Assembly (NCBI GenBank): GCA_008933805.1
Contig: WBUH01000002.1
Location: forward strand, 91,443-155,442
Length of the DNA stretch: 64,000 bases
Reading direction: 5' to 3'
Source: Bacteroidota bacterium
GTDB taxonomy: Bacteria; Bacteroidota; Bacteroidia; UBA8524
In this document: piece after piece, positions 30,454-39,400 of the stretch
How positions within the stretch are numbered: the first letter of the stretch is position 1
Layout: the number at the start of each line of letters is the position of its first letter
The notes under the pieces: generated by a model
The model's input: only the letters and a program-made list of their open reading frames with translations
Databases searched by the model: none
Told to the model about the DNA's origin: nothing
Translations under genes and position numbers: made by a program

Positions 30454-31338
30454 TTATTGCGCTGCCTGCCAGATTATAGTCCCCTTTTTATTGATATACG
30501 CATACCCTTTCGTGGTTTCAACTAACGCATGGTTGTAGCGGAAGCGTGCGCTTCTGTCAAACTTAAAATCAATAGTTACAGTACCTTTGGTGTCTATAAA
30601 ACCCCACTTGGCAAAGTCTTTTTCTACACAGGCCAAACCGCCGCTAAATTCGCGTGCGCCTGAGTATTGGTAATCCACCACAACTTCCCCTTTTTTATTT
30701 ATAAAGCCCCACTTATCGTTTTTACGTACAGGGGCAAGGCCGTTGGCAAAAAAGCCTGCGCGTTCAAAACTGTCTTTAATCACTTGTGCACCTTTAGTAT
30801 CAATATACGTCCACTTACCTGCAAAGTTCTTTTGCACGGCTATCAATCCTTCACCCACTTGGGTTAGGTCGTTATATTCAGGCTGAATTACCCATTGGCC
30901 TTTTTTATCAATCAGCCCCCACTTGCCTTTGGTTTGTGCTTGCGCAAATCCCTCAGAAAACTCATAGCACAACTGAAACTTCGGCTCGATAACGGTTTTA
31001 CCTTCTTTGTTTATGTAGCCCCACTTGCCGCCTGTATTCACACGGGCAAGCCCTTCGCTAAAATCACCTGCACCATCAAAAACAGTACTTATTACTATGT
31101 CCATCTTATCATTAATGAACACGTACCTAAAGCCTTTGTTATTGTTGTGCACTACACTTGCCAACCCCTCGCTAAATTGGTTTCCCATAGTAAATGCGGG
31201 GGCTATTACCTCAGCACCAAAACTATCAATATAGCCGGCCATACCCTCTTTAATCACCATTAAACGGTTAGCATCGGTTTGAGCATTTAATGCACCTGTA
31301 AGTGCCAAAGCAATAGTTAAAAGGGTGTTTTTTTTCAT
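30454..31338 (-). CDS. Exported WG-repeat protein
   Basis: The start at 31338 gives a signal peptide (MKKNTLLTIALALTGALNAQ) and 294 residues. The rest is about eight WG (KWGYI/KWGFI) repeats of some 30-36 residues, for example KWGYINKEGKTVIEPKF and KWGLIDKKGQWVIQPEY. WG repeats form small beta modules; their function is mostly unknown. A longer frame to 31467 would overlap the polyprenyl synthase gene and hide the signal peptide, so the shorter start is chosen. The upstream gene ends 17 bases before it. Confidence 0.82.
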   Translation of the reverse strand: MKKNTLLTIALALTGALNAQTDANRLMVIKEGMAGYIDSFGAEVIAPAFTMGNQFSEGLASVVHNNNKGFRYVFINDKMDIVISTVFDGAGDFSEGLARVNTGGKWGYINKEGKTVIEPKFQLCYEFSEGFAQAQTKGKWGLIDKKGQWVIQPEYNDLTQVGEGLIAVQKNFAGKWTYIDTKGAQVIKDSFERAGFFANGLAPVRKNDKWGFINKKGEVVVDYQYSGAREFSGGLACVEKDFAKWGFIDTKGTVTIDFKFDRSARFRYNHALVETTKGYAYINKKGTIIWQAAQ

Positions 31339-31354
31339 AAAGAATATTATCGTA

Positions 31355-32329
31355 TTAACTAACTCGGGTGCGTATCCATTCGCAAAAATCGTGCAGGTAT
31401 TTTTTGTTTTCAGCGGGCATATCAATCGTTTCCAATAGATTGTATGCTTCCGTAAAATAGCTTTCACTTTTTTGGGTAGCCAGTTCTTTTATGCCTAATG
31501 TGTTGTAGATGGCGGTTACGGCCGTTACCTTTTCAGCTGGTATAAAATCCGAAACGTTAATCCAGTGGGTTAATTGCTGTTTAGTTTCACCTTCGGCCAG
31601 TTCAAGGGCTTTTATCAATAAATAGGTTTTTTTATTACTGATAATATCACCTCCGGCCTGCTTGCCCACCTTTTCATTATCACCAAACACATCCAGCACA
31701 TCGTCCATTAACTGAAACCCGATACCTACCAACTCCCCAAAACGATAGATGTTTTTTGCCCCCTCGGGGGTTGCATTTGCCATCATTGCTCCGGTTTGCA
31801 GCGCGCAACCTAATAATACAGCCGTTTTAAGGCGTATCATTTCAATGTATTCCGCTTCGGTAACATTCTCACGGCCTTCAAAATCCATGTCTTGCTGCTG
31901 GCCTTCACATACCTCAATCGCTGTTTGATTAAAAATATCTAACAGAGGTTTTTGTAGAGAAATATCAGCATCGCGCACCAAATCAATGGCTTTTATCAGC
32001 ATTAAGTCTCCGGCAAGTATCGCCGTAGGCTCGTTCCACTTTACGTGTACAGTGGGTTTTCCTCTGCGCAATGGAGCTACGTCCATAATATCGTCGTGCA
32101 TCAACGTAAAGTTGTGAAACACCTCAATGCCCAACGCTTGTTTCAACGCAGTGTCCATAGCGCCGCCAAACAGTTCGCAACCCATAAGGGTGAGCACAGG
32201 GCGCATACGCTTACCGCCTAAAGTAAGGATGTAGTTTAAAGGCTCGTAAAGGTTGTTAGGATTTCCCGTAAACGGGCGTTTTTCAATTTCGCTGTTAATG
32301 TAGGAAAGGTACTCTTCGTATGGGCGCAT
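31355..32329 (-). CDS. Polyprenyl diphosphate synthase
   Basis: A 324-residue trans-isoprenyl diphosphate synthase that condenses isopentenyl diphosphate with allylic diphosphates. Both Asp-rich motifs are present: HDDIMD (first) and LMDDVLDVFGD (second). GGKRMRP and KTAVLLGCALQTGA fit as well. The residues before the first motif (EVFHNFTLM) include an aromatic at -5, which points to a short or medium chain product, but this is only a hint. The start MRPYEEYLSYI at 32329 is chosen over an upstream one. It may feed quinone or carotenoid synthesis. Confidence 0.92.
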   Translation of the reverse strand: MRPYEEYLSYINSEIEKRPFTGNPNNLYEPLNYILTLGGKRMRPVLTLMGCELFGGAMDTALKQALGIEVFHNFTLMHDDIMDVAPLRRGKPTVHVKWNEPTAILAGDLMLIKAIDLVRDADISLQKPLLDIFNQTAIEVCEGQQQDMDFEGRENVTEAEYIEMIRLKTAVLLGCALQTGAMMANATPEGAKNIYRFGELVGIGFQLMDDVLDVFGDNEKVGKQAGGDIISNKKTYLLIKALELAEGETKQQLTHWINVSDFIPAEKVTAVTAIYNTLGIKELATQKSESYFTEAYNLLETIDMPAENKKYLHDFCEWIRTRVS

Positions 32330-32421
32330 GAGGCAAAGATACATTTAGATGTCAATAGTCGGCGGTCAACAGTCCATAGTATGTTTTTACTAAGGACTGT
32401 TGTCTGCGGACGGATGACCAA

Positions 32422-34530
32422 TTAAACCATTGCAAAATCAATTTGACGTTTTACAGGGTCGGTCTTTTTAACCTTCACCATCACAGGGTCGCCCAAACGG
32501 TATTTGCGTTTGCTGCGTTTGCCTATAATGGCTTGCTCTTTCTCGTTAAACTCATAAAAATCATCAAACAAGGTGTTCAGACGTACCATGCCTTCGCATT
32601 TGTTTTCAATAATTTCTACATAAATACCCCATTCGGTAACGCCGGAAATGATGCCGTTAAACACACGACCAATAGCGGTTTGCAGGTATTCAGCTTGTTT
32701 ATATTTTACAGAAGCACGTTCAGCGTCGGCCGCTTTTTGCTCCATTTGGCTGCTGTGTTTGCAGCGTTTTTCCCATTCTTGCGAGGGTTTTTCGCTGCCT
32801 CCTTCAAGGTATTTTTCAAGCAAACGGTGAGTTAGCAAATCGGGGTAACGGCGGATGGGGCTGGTAAAGTGACTGTAAAAGTCGAACGCCAATCCGTAGT
32901 GCCCTGTTTTCTGAGTAGTGTACACCGCTTTCGACATGGTACGAATGGCCATGTTTTGCAGGATACCTTGCTCAGGCTTTCCTTCGGTGGCAGCCGTAAG
33001 CTCATTTATAGATTTAGTAATGGCTTTGTGCGAATCTAACTTTAAATGATACCCGAAACGTTTTGCAAACATTGAGAAATCTTGTAGCTTTTTATCATCG
33101 GGGGCATCGTGCACGCGGTACACAAACACGTTGGGGTCTTTTTGTTTTGGTGTACGGTATTTGTAACCGTATTCAGCCACCTTACGGTTGGCCAGCAGCA
33201 TAAACTCCTCAATCAGTTTGTGGGCATCTTTACGTTCTTTCTTATAAACGCCCAAGGGCTTTCCTTTTTCGTCAAGGTTAAATTTCACCTCTTCGGTTTC
33301 AAAATTTATAGCCCCTTGCCTAAAGCGTTCTTCTTTCAGCTTTTTGGCAATGTTGTTCAGTATAATCAGTTCTTCGGCCAAATCACCCTCGCCGCTTTCT
33401 AAACGGTCTTGGGCTTCTTCGTAGGTAAACCTGCGTTGTGAGTGTATTACGGTTTTGCCAATCCACTGGTTAATAATCTGCCCCTTATCGTTCATTTCAA
33501 AAACGGCAGAAAAGGTCAGTTTATCTTCATTAGGGCGGAGTGAACACACCCCGTTGCTCAACATTTCAGGCAGCATGGGGATGGTACGGTCAACCAAATA
33601 CACTGATGTGGCGCGATTAAACGCATCTTCGTCCAGTTTTGTGCCCGGCCTTACATAGTGTGAAACATCGGCAATGTGTACCCCAATTTCAAAGTGGCCG
33701 TTATCAAGGCGTTTGAACGATAAAGCATCGTCAAAATCCTTGGCATCGGCAGGGTCAATGGTAAAAGTGAGCGTATCCCTAAAATCGGTACGTTTCTTAA
33801 TCTCGTTTTTGCTAATGGTAGTAGGTATTTTTTCAGCCTCTTTTTCTACCTCTAACGGAAACTCAACAGGGAAACCGAATTCAGCAACAATAGCGTGCAT
33901 TTCGGTATCGTTTTCACCCGGTTCACCCAATACGTGGGTAATCTTTCCAAAAGGATTTTTAGCTTCTTCAGGCCAGTCCGTTAGTCGGGCAATTACTTTT
34001 TGTCCGTCAAGTGCTCCGTTCAGGTGTTCATTCGGGATAAAAATATCGGCATACATCCGCTTATCATCGGGCACCAAAAACGAGAAGTTTTTATTACGCT
34101 GCAATGTACCCACGTAATCGGTTTTGCTGCGGTGCATCACCTCAAGCACAAAGCCTTCGGGGCGTTTGCCTTTTTTGCGCGCATACAAGGTAACCGCAAC
34201 ACGGTCGCCGTTAAGAGCATGGTTTAAGTCGTTAACCGAGATAAAAATATCTTCTTCGCCTTCGTCGGGTACAAGGTAAGCAGCCCCGCGTTGGGTAACC
34301 TCAAGCACGCCTTCAATGGTGTTCATGGGGTTATCGTAGTGGTATTTTCCACGTTCAGCTTCACTAATCTTCCCGTCTTTTTTCAGCTCTTCTAATAATT
34401 GAATAACGTTTTTGTTTATTTTTTCGATACCCAGCCTTGCGCTTACTTGCTTGTGGTTCATCAGGCGGGTAGGATTGTCTTTAAATACTTGTAGTATAAG
34501 AGGTTTTAGGTCTTTTTTAGAATATGCCAT
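32422..34530 (-). CDS. rnr: Ribonuclease R
   Basis: RNase R is a processive 3'-5' exoribonuclease of the RNB family that degrades structured RNA. The 702-residue protein has an N-terminal winged-helix region (residues 1-65), cold-shock domains (about 70-220), the RNB catalytic domain (about 245-570) with TIDPADAKDFDDAL, and a C-terminal S1 domain (about 615-700, GRVFNGIISGVTEWGIYVE). Length is normal. It is followed on the same strand by the polyprenyl synthase gene after about 90 bases. Repeat cassette copy 2 lies upstream. Confidence 0.96.
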   Translation of the reverse strand: MAYSKKDLKPLILQVFKDNPTRLMNHKQVSARLGIEKINKNVIQLLEELKKDGKISEAERGKYHYDNPMNTIEGVLEVTQRGAAYLVPDEGEEDIFISVNDLNHALNGDRVAVTLYARKKGKRPEGFVLEVMHRSKTDYVGTLQRNKNFSFLVPDDKRMYADIFIPNEHLNGALDGQKVIARLTDWPEEAKNPFGKITHVLGEPGENDTEMHAIVAEFGFPVEFPLEVEKEAEKIPTTISKNEIKKRTDFRDTLTFTIDPADAKDFDDALSFKRLDNGHFEIGVHIADVSHYVRPGTKLDEDAFNRATSVYLVDRTIPMLPEMLSNGVCSLRPNEDKLTFSAVFEMNDKGQIINQWIGKTVIHSQRRFTYEEAQDRLESGEGDLAEELIILNNIAKKLKEERFRQGAINFETEEVKFNLDEKGKPLGVYKKERKDAHKLIEEFMLLANRKVAEYGYKYRTPKQKDPNVFVYRVHDAPDDKKLQDFSMFAKRFGYHLKLDSHKAITKSINELTAATEGKPEQGILQNMAIRTMSKAVYTTQKTGHYGLAFDFYSHFTSPIRRYPDLLTHRLLEKYLEGGSEKPSQEWEKRCKHSSQMEQKAADAERASVKYKQAEYLQTAIGRVFNGIISGVTEWGIYVEIIENKCEGMVRLNTLFDDFYEFNEKEQAIIGKRSKRKYRLGDPVMVKVKKTDPVKRQIDFAMV

Positions 34531-34690
34531 TTGTAATGGTAGTTTGAAATAAAAATAATGTAAGATGTTTTCGCAACATCAATGTAATAATATACAATGA
34601 TACTGTTTTGTTTTGACGTTAAAAAATAAGCCGTATTGTGTAATAGTTAAAGTTGGTTGTAGTAATAGCAGATGCAGGATAGCTAATCAT

Positions 34691-34825
34691 AAATGGAAAA
34701 GTTACCCCGAATATAAAATTCAGGTTTTTAGCGAGTAATGCCCCGAAGGATTTAAAACCCTTCGGGACGCAGCCCTCAACAGCGGCGGGCTTTATACCCG
34801 TCGGATAATAGGGCTACTTCAAAAG
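34691..34825. repeat. Intergenic hairpin cassette, copy 2 (reverse orientation)
   Basis: Read on the minus strand it gives modules B (GACGGGTATAAAGCCCGCCGCTG), C (CCCGAAGGG...CCTTCGGGG near 34742-34766) and D (CCTGAATTTTATATTCGGGG near 34702-34724). It occupies part of the 426-base spacer 34531-34956. Confidence 0.8.
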
Positions 34826-34861
34826 TGAGTTTAAGGGGGCTGTTTACCACAACAGGTTAAA

Positions 34862-34955
34862 ACCTATCGTTTTTGTAATTACCCAATCCGTGCGGACTTA
34901 AATCCGCACGGATTGGGTAATTTTAACAGAATGGGGTTTCAACCCTGTGTTTTAG
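34862..34955. repeat. Second-family hairpin repeat, copy 2
   Basis: A perfect 20-bp inverted repeat (34877-34896 with 34903-34922, loop CTTAAA) is followed by AACAGAATGGGGTTTCAACCC. It matches the reverse complement of 23867-23929. Confidence 0.82.
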
Positions 34956-34956
34956 T

Positions 34957-35664
34957 TTATTCACTCTTACCCAGCAAGTACAGTGCACCCACTCTAAAAT
35001 CAAACAGGTTTATATCCATACCAAACGAAGAATTGCTGCTGCGCTCAATTACCCCTTTCTTTTCGGGCTGCCAGGTTTGCGAAAAATACAGGTTACCCAA
35101 ATCAAAAGTAAGTTGCCAGCGTTTACTTAGCACAACATACACACCGGGGTTTATATTAACGCCAAGGGTATAAAACGGGTATTTAATTTTGGTATCGCTT
35201 TTCACGGTATCATTTTCAACAAAGTACTCATCGCGGCGCACATACGTACCTGACAACATTACTTGCCCCTGAAGAAAGAAGCCCACCCTTTCGGTACCTT
35301 TTATGTACCAGCGGGTGCCCGCCCCAACACCAATGTTGGTGGCATTGGCAAGGGTTTCGCGGATATCTTTACCACCTGTGGTAGTACCTGCCTCATAATT
35401 GCGCTGCAAGGTGCTGTAGTTTATCCCAACCACGCCGTAGGTATAAAGCTTGTTGGTAATAAACTGCCCTGTGTGCACACGGAAATTGAACCCCGTGCCC
35501 AGCTCTTCTGAGAAATTATTGCTTGAATTGCTTTGTGCATTGCGGGAGTTAAGAAATGAAAAATCACCCCCTACAGCCCAACGTCCTTTATACATTTGCG
35601 CTCCTGCTTGCGATGCAAACAAACAGCTAAGTACTACAATTAATACACGCATTTTAGTTATCAT
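34957..35664 (-). CDS. Outer-membrane beta-barrel protein 1
   Basis: About 235 residues starting at MITKMRVLIVVLSCLFASQAG, a signal peptide ending in AGAQ. The mature part alternates polar and hydrophobic residues with aromatic girdle residues (WAVGGDFSFLNSR, TYGVVGINYS, YTLGVNINPGVYV, WQLTFDLGNLYFS) as in small porin-like barrels, and ends LYLLGKSE. The start at 35652 (MRVLIV) is also possible. It follows the next barrel gene with a slight overlap. Function unknown. Confidence 0.75.
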   Translation of the reverse strand: MITKMRVLIVVLSCLFASQAGAQMYKGRWAVGGDFSFLNSRNAQSNSSNNFSEELGTGFNFRVHTGQFITNKLYTYGVVGINYSTLQRNYEAGTTTGGKDIRETLANATNIGVGAGTRWYIKGTERVGFFLQGQVMLSGTYVRRDEYFVENDTVKSDTKIKYPFYTLGVNINPGVYVVLSKRWQLTFDLGNLYFSQTWQPEKKGVIERSSNSSFGMDINLFDFRVGALYLLGKSE

Positions 35665-36358
35665 TTTTTGTGCCATCAGAAATTATTAAGTAATTAACCC
35701 CGATAAAAAAGCCTTTAGCTACCGACGAGAAATCGACAATTACTCTATTTCGGCTGCTTAAAGGTGTGTTTTGGCGGATGGTTTTTTGGTAATTGTAGGT
35801 AATAGAAAAAGGCTGGTAACCTGCCGAAACCGATAAGTGCGGCAACACAAAATATTGTATTCCGGTTGAGATTTTCCCGTCTACGTAGCGGTCTCTATCT
35901 TGTCGGGGTTTGTCGTCAGCAAAAAGAGTAGATAATTTATCTCCCCTGATAAGAGAACCCCAGTTAACGCTTACCGTATTCACCCAATATAAACGGTCGC
36001 TAAGAGGGAGGTAATACGACGAAAACAAACCCATGCCCAGTTCCAACTCGTAGTATTGGCTTTTTAAACGGTATGAGTTGCCCAATGAGTCGAGCACAGT
36101 GTACGTATCACTGGTTCCGGTATAGTTTACATTGGTACCGAAACCTACCAACAACCTTGGGGTAAAAAACGCCCCTATGCGGGGAGCAAACTTCAAGGTA
36201 GTTTGTCCGTCAATACCTGTAGAAGCAGTGGCGGGCAGTTGAGACTTTTGTCTCCCAAAGGCCAAATTTCCGCCCAGCATAAAGTCGCCTTTCTTTACTT
36301 GGCTACTTACACTAATGCTCACACTAACAAGCAGTAACACGAGATAAACTTTTTTCAA
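35654..36358 (-). CDS. Outer-membrane beta-barrel protein 2
   Basis: A TTG at 36358 gives the signal peptide (M)KKVYLVLLLVSVSISVSSQ and a protein of about 234 residues; the longer frame to 36442 has no convincing N-terminus. The mature sequence is rich in barrel-like strands (GDFMLGGNLAFGRQ, GAFFTPRLLVGFGTNVNYTG, LSVSAGYQPFSITYNYQ, GFFIGVNYLI). It is similar in style and size to the gene after it, so the pair may have arisen by duplication. Function unknown. It is divergent from the alpha-2-macroglobulin gene. Confidence 0.7.
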   Translation of the reverse strand: MKKVYLVLLLVSVSISVSSQVKKGDFMLGGNLAFGRQKSQLPATASTGIDGQTTLKFAPRIGAFFTPRLLVGFGTNVNYTGTSDTYTVLDSLGNSYRLKSQYYELELGMGLFSSYYLPLSDRLYWVNTVSVNWGSLIRGDKLSTLFADDKPRQDRDRYVDGKISTGIQYFVLPHLSVSAGYQPFSITYNYQKTIRQNTPLSSRNRVIVDFSSVAKGFFIGVNYLIISDGTKNDN

Positions 36359-36456
36359 ATTCTTTAAAATATTTATGAGAAACCATACAATAATAACACT
36401 ACTCACAACGCTTTTTTCATAACTTACACCCACTTTCAACACTTCTGCACCGCCCT

Positions 36457-39400
36457 ATGATTAACAAATTAAATGCCTTATTTATTGCCCTTTTGGTGGC
36501 AACTCTTTTTTCGTGTTCGCGCAACCCCATCAACATGGTAAGTTACGTGAAAAACTTCGGCGAAGAAATACAAACCCAGCAAAACCTTATTTTCTCCTTT
36601 AACCATGACGTAGTGGATGAGACGAGTGTTGGTAAATGGGATTCTACCGAGTACATACAGCTATCGCCAAAAGTTGAAGGACGTTTTAGGTGGGCAAGCC
36701 GCCGCGAACTGGTGTTTTCTCCTGCTAAGGGCTTTAAACCCAGTACTGAATACAAGGCGGAGTTTTCAAAAAAAGTGTTGAAAAAGGCTGAAAACAAAAA
36801 GCTGTTTATCGGCAAGGAGTATGAAGCGGTAAAGTTTCATACCGAGTATTTACAGCCCGATGCCATCAGTGCTTTTTGGGCTAAAGGTAAGGACGGAAAC
36901 GGCATTATGATTCGTTTGGGTGTTAATTTTAATTATGAAGTTGACCCTGCACAGTTGAAAAGTTTGATGAAGGTGAGTATAGGCGGCACCGATGCTTCGT
37001 TTACACCGGATAACACCACACCCGGAAAAGAGTTGTTTTTTACCATCAACGGTTCGCCGTTTGGTAAAGAGCAATCATTAATTGTGGTGAAGTTTATGAA
37101 AGGGGTGAAGTTGGCAACCGGCGATTATACCACCGACCAAGAGCATGAATTATCCCAAGTACTTGCTTCACGCTATGATTTGGTAATTCAGAATGTGGAG
37201 AGCGGTTTTAAAGATAACAAAGGGTTTGTACGGGTAATTACATCGCAAGAGATTGATGCTACGGCACTGGATAAAGCATTTACGCTTGACCCGAATGTGA
37301 CCAACAAAGCCGAATTGACCGAAAATGGGGTGTTGATTACAGGTGATTTTTTGATAAACAACACCTACTCGCTGATACTTAAAAAGGAATTTTTTAAAGG
37401 GGCGTTGGGTGGAGTATTAAAAGCCGATTCACGCCACGAAGTATTTTTCGGTGAGATGCCGCCCAGCATTAGTTTCAGTAGTAAAAAAGCCATTTACCTA
37501 AGTAAATCGGGCAGTCGCAACATTGGGATTAACATCGTAAATGTGCCCGAGGTACAGGTTAAAATCATAAAAATATACGAAAACAACATACTGGCCTATA
37601 TGCGGGGCAATAGTTACGGCTATTACGATTATTATTACGAGGAAGAGTATTATAATAGCGACCGTTCGTACGATATGGACCACGGTGGCCAGTACAGCAG
37701 CGTAGTATCAGAGCGCACCATAAAAACCAGCGATTTACCCCGTATAAACGGTATTGCCACCCTAAACCTTGATATGCCCCAAATTGATGAGTTTAAAGGC
37801 ATATACGTGGTACAGGTGTCCTCAAAAACCGATTATTATTTAAATGCCAGCAAACTGGTTTCGATATCAGACATTGGGGTGATAAGCAAACAAACCGAAA
37901 ACGATTTGTTTATCTACACCAACTCAATTCTTACGGCCAAACCTTTGGGCGATGTAGAGGTACACATTATCAGCAACAACAATCAAGATGTGTTTACCGT
38001 AAAAACCGACAGCAAAGGGTTTGCTGTGGTAAAAGATTTTAAGGATAAGATGCGCCATTTTAGCCCTGCAATGCTAACCGCACGGTTGGGTGATGACTTT
38101 AACTATATGTTGCTGAGTCAGACTGGGGTTGAAACCTCGCGGTTTGATGTAGGCGGAAAGCGCGAGCATCCTTCGGGGTGGGATGTATTTATTTACGGCG
38201 ACAGGAACATATACCGTCCCGGCGAGAAGGTGTATTTTAATACCATTGTGCGCAACACCAAGTGGGAGCCTGTGGCCGATGTGCCTTTGAAGGTTAAATT
38301 GGTAATGCCCAACGGAAAAGAGTACACCAGCCTACGCAAAAACACCAACGGGCAAGGCTCTGTAGACGGGGCTTTTGATATTGCGGCATCTGCCGTTACA
38401 GGCAGCTACACTATTGAGGTGTATAACGGTAACGATGTGTTGCTGAACTCAAGAAGCATAGGGATTGAGGAGTTTATGCCCGACCGTATTAAATCGACTC
38501 TTACACTTAATAAACCGTACTATAACCTAACCGATAAAGTAATTGCCAGCATTGAGGCGGTGAATTACTTTGGCCCGCCCGCGGCAAACCGTAACTACGA
38601 GATGGAATTACGACTAACTCGTAAGGATTTTAGCCCTAAAAATTACAGCGACTTTAACTTTAACGTTAGCGCCAAACAAAACTTTATGGAGAACCTGCGC
38701 GAAGGGAAAACCAGCGATGCAGGGTTGGGCTCACAAACGTTTGAACTTGATGCCGCCTATAAAGACATGGGCTTGCTGGAAGGTACTGTGTTTGCTACTG
38801 TTTTTGATGAGAGCGGCCGCCCGGTGAACCGCAGCAAACGGTTTGATATTGTTACCCAACCTGTGCTGTACGGTATTAAGTTGGACGATTATTACCTGAA
38901 AACCCACGAACCTATGCAGGCCAAACTGGTAGCGGTGGATAGGGACGGTAAGCTGGTGGCTAACGCAAAAGGATTAGTGCAGGTAGTACAATACGAATGG
39001 CAATCAGTGCTTACAAGGGGTTATAACGATAATTTTTATTACACCTCTAAACGGGTAGAAAAGGTAATGGAGAGCAAAACCATTGGGTTTGGCAAGGGTG
39101 AGACGATATTTACCTACGTTCCGCCTGTATCTGGCTCGTATGAAATACGGGTGATGCGCGAAGGTGCAGAACGTTATGTGGCGTATGATTTTTATGCTTA
39201 CCGCTGGGGTGCCACCCTTACCACATCGTTTGATGTGAGTACCGAGGGTAGCGTGGATATTGTATTTGATAAGGAAAAATACGAGGTGGGCGATAAAGCC
39301 AAAGTACTGTTTAAAACACCGTTTGTAGGGAAACTATTGGTTACCATTGAACGCAACGGCATTTATGATTACCGTGTAATTGAAACCGATAAAAAATCGG

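Noticed and set aside
37498-37683. Frame on the minus strand inside the macroglobulin gene with many Ile/Val residues
   Set aside because: It is the complement of the Tyr/Asp-rich insert of the real gene, a composition artefact.
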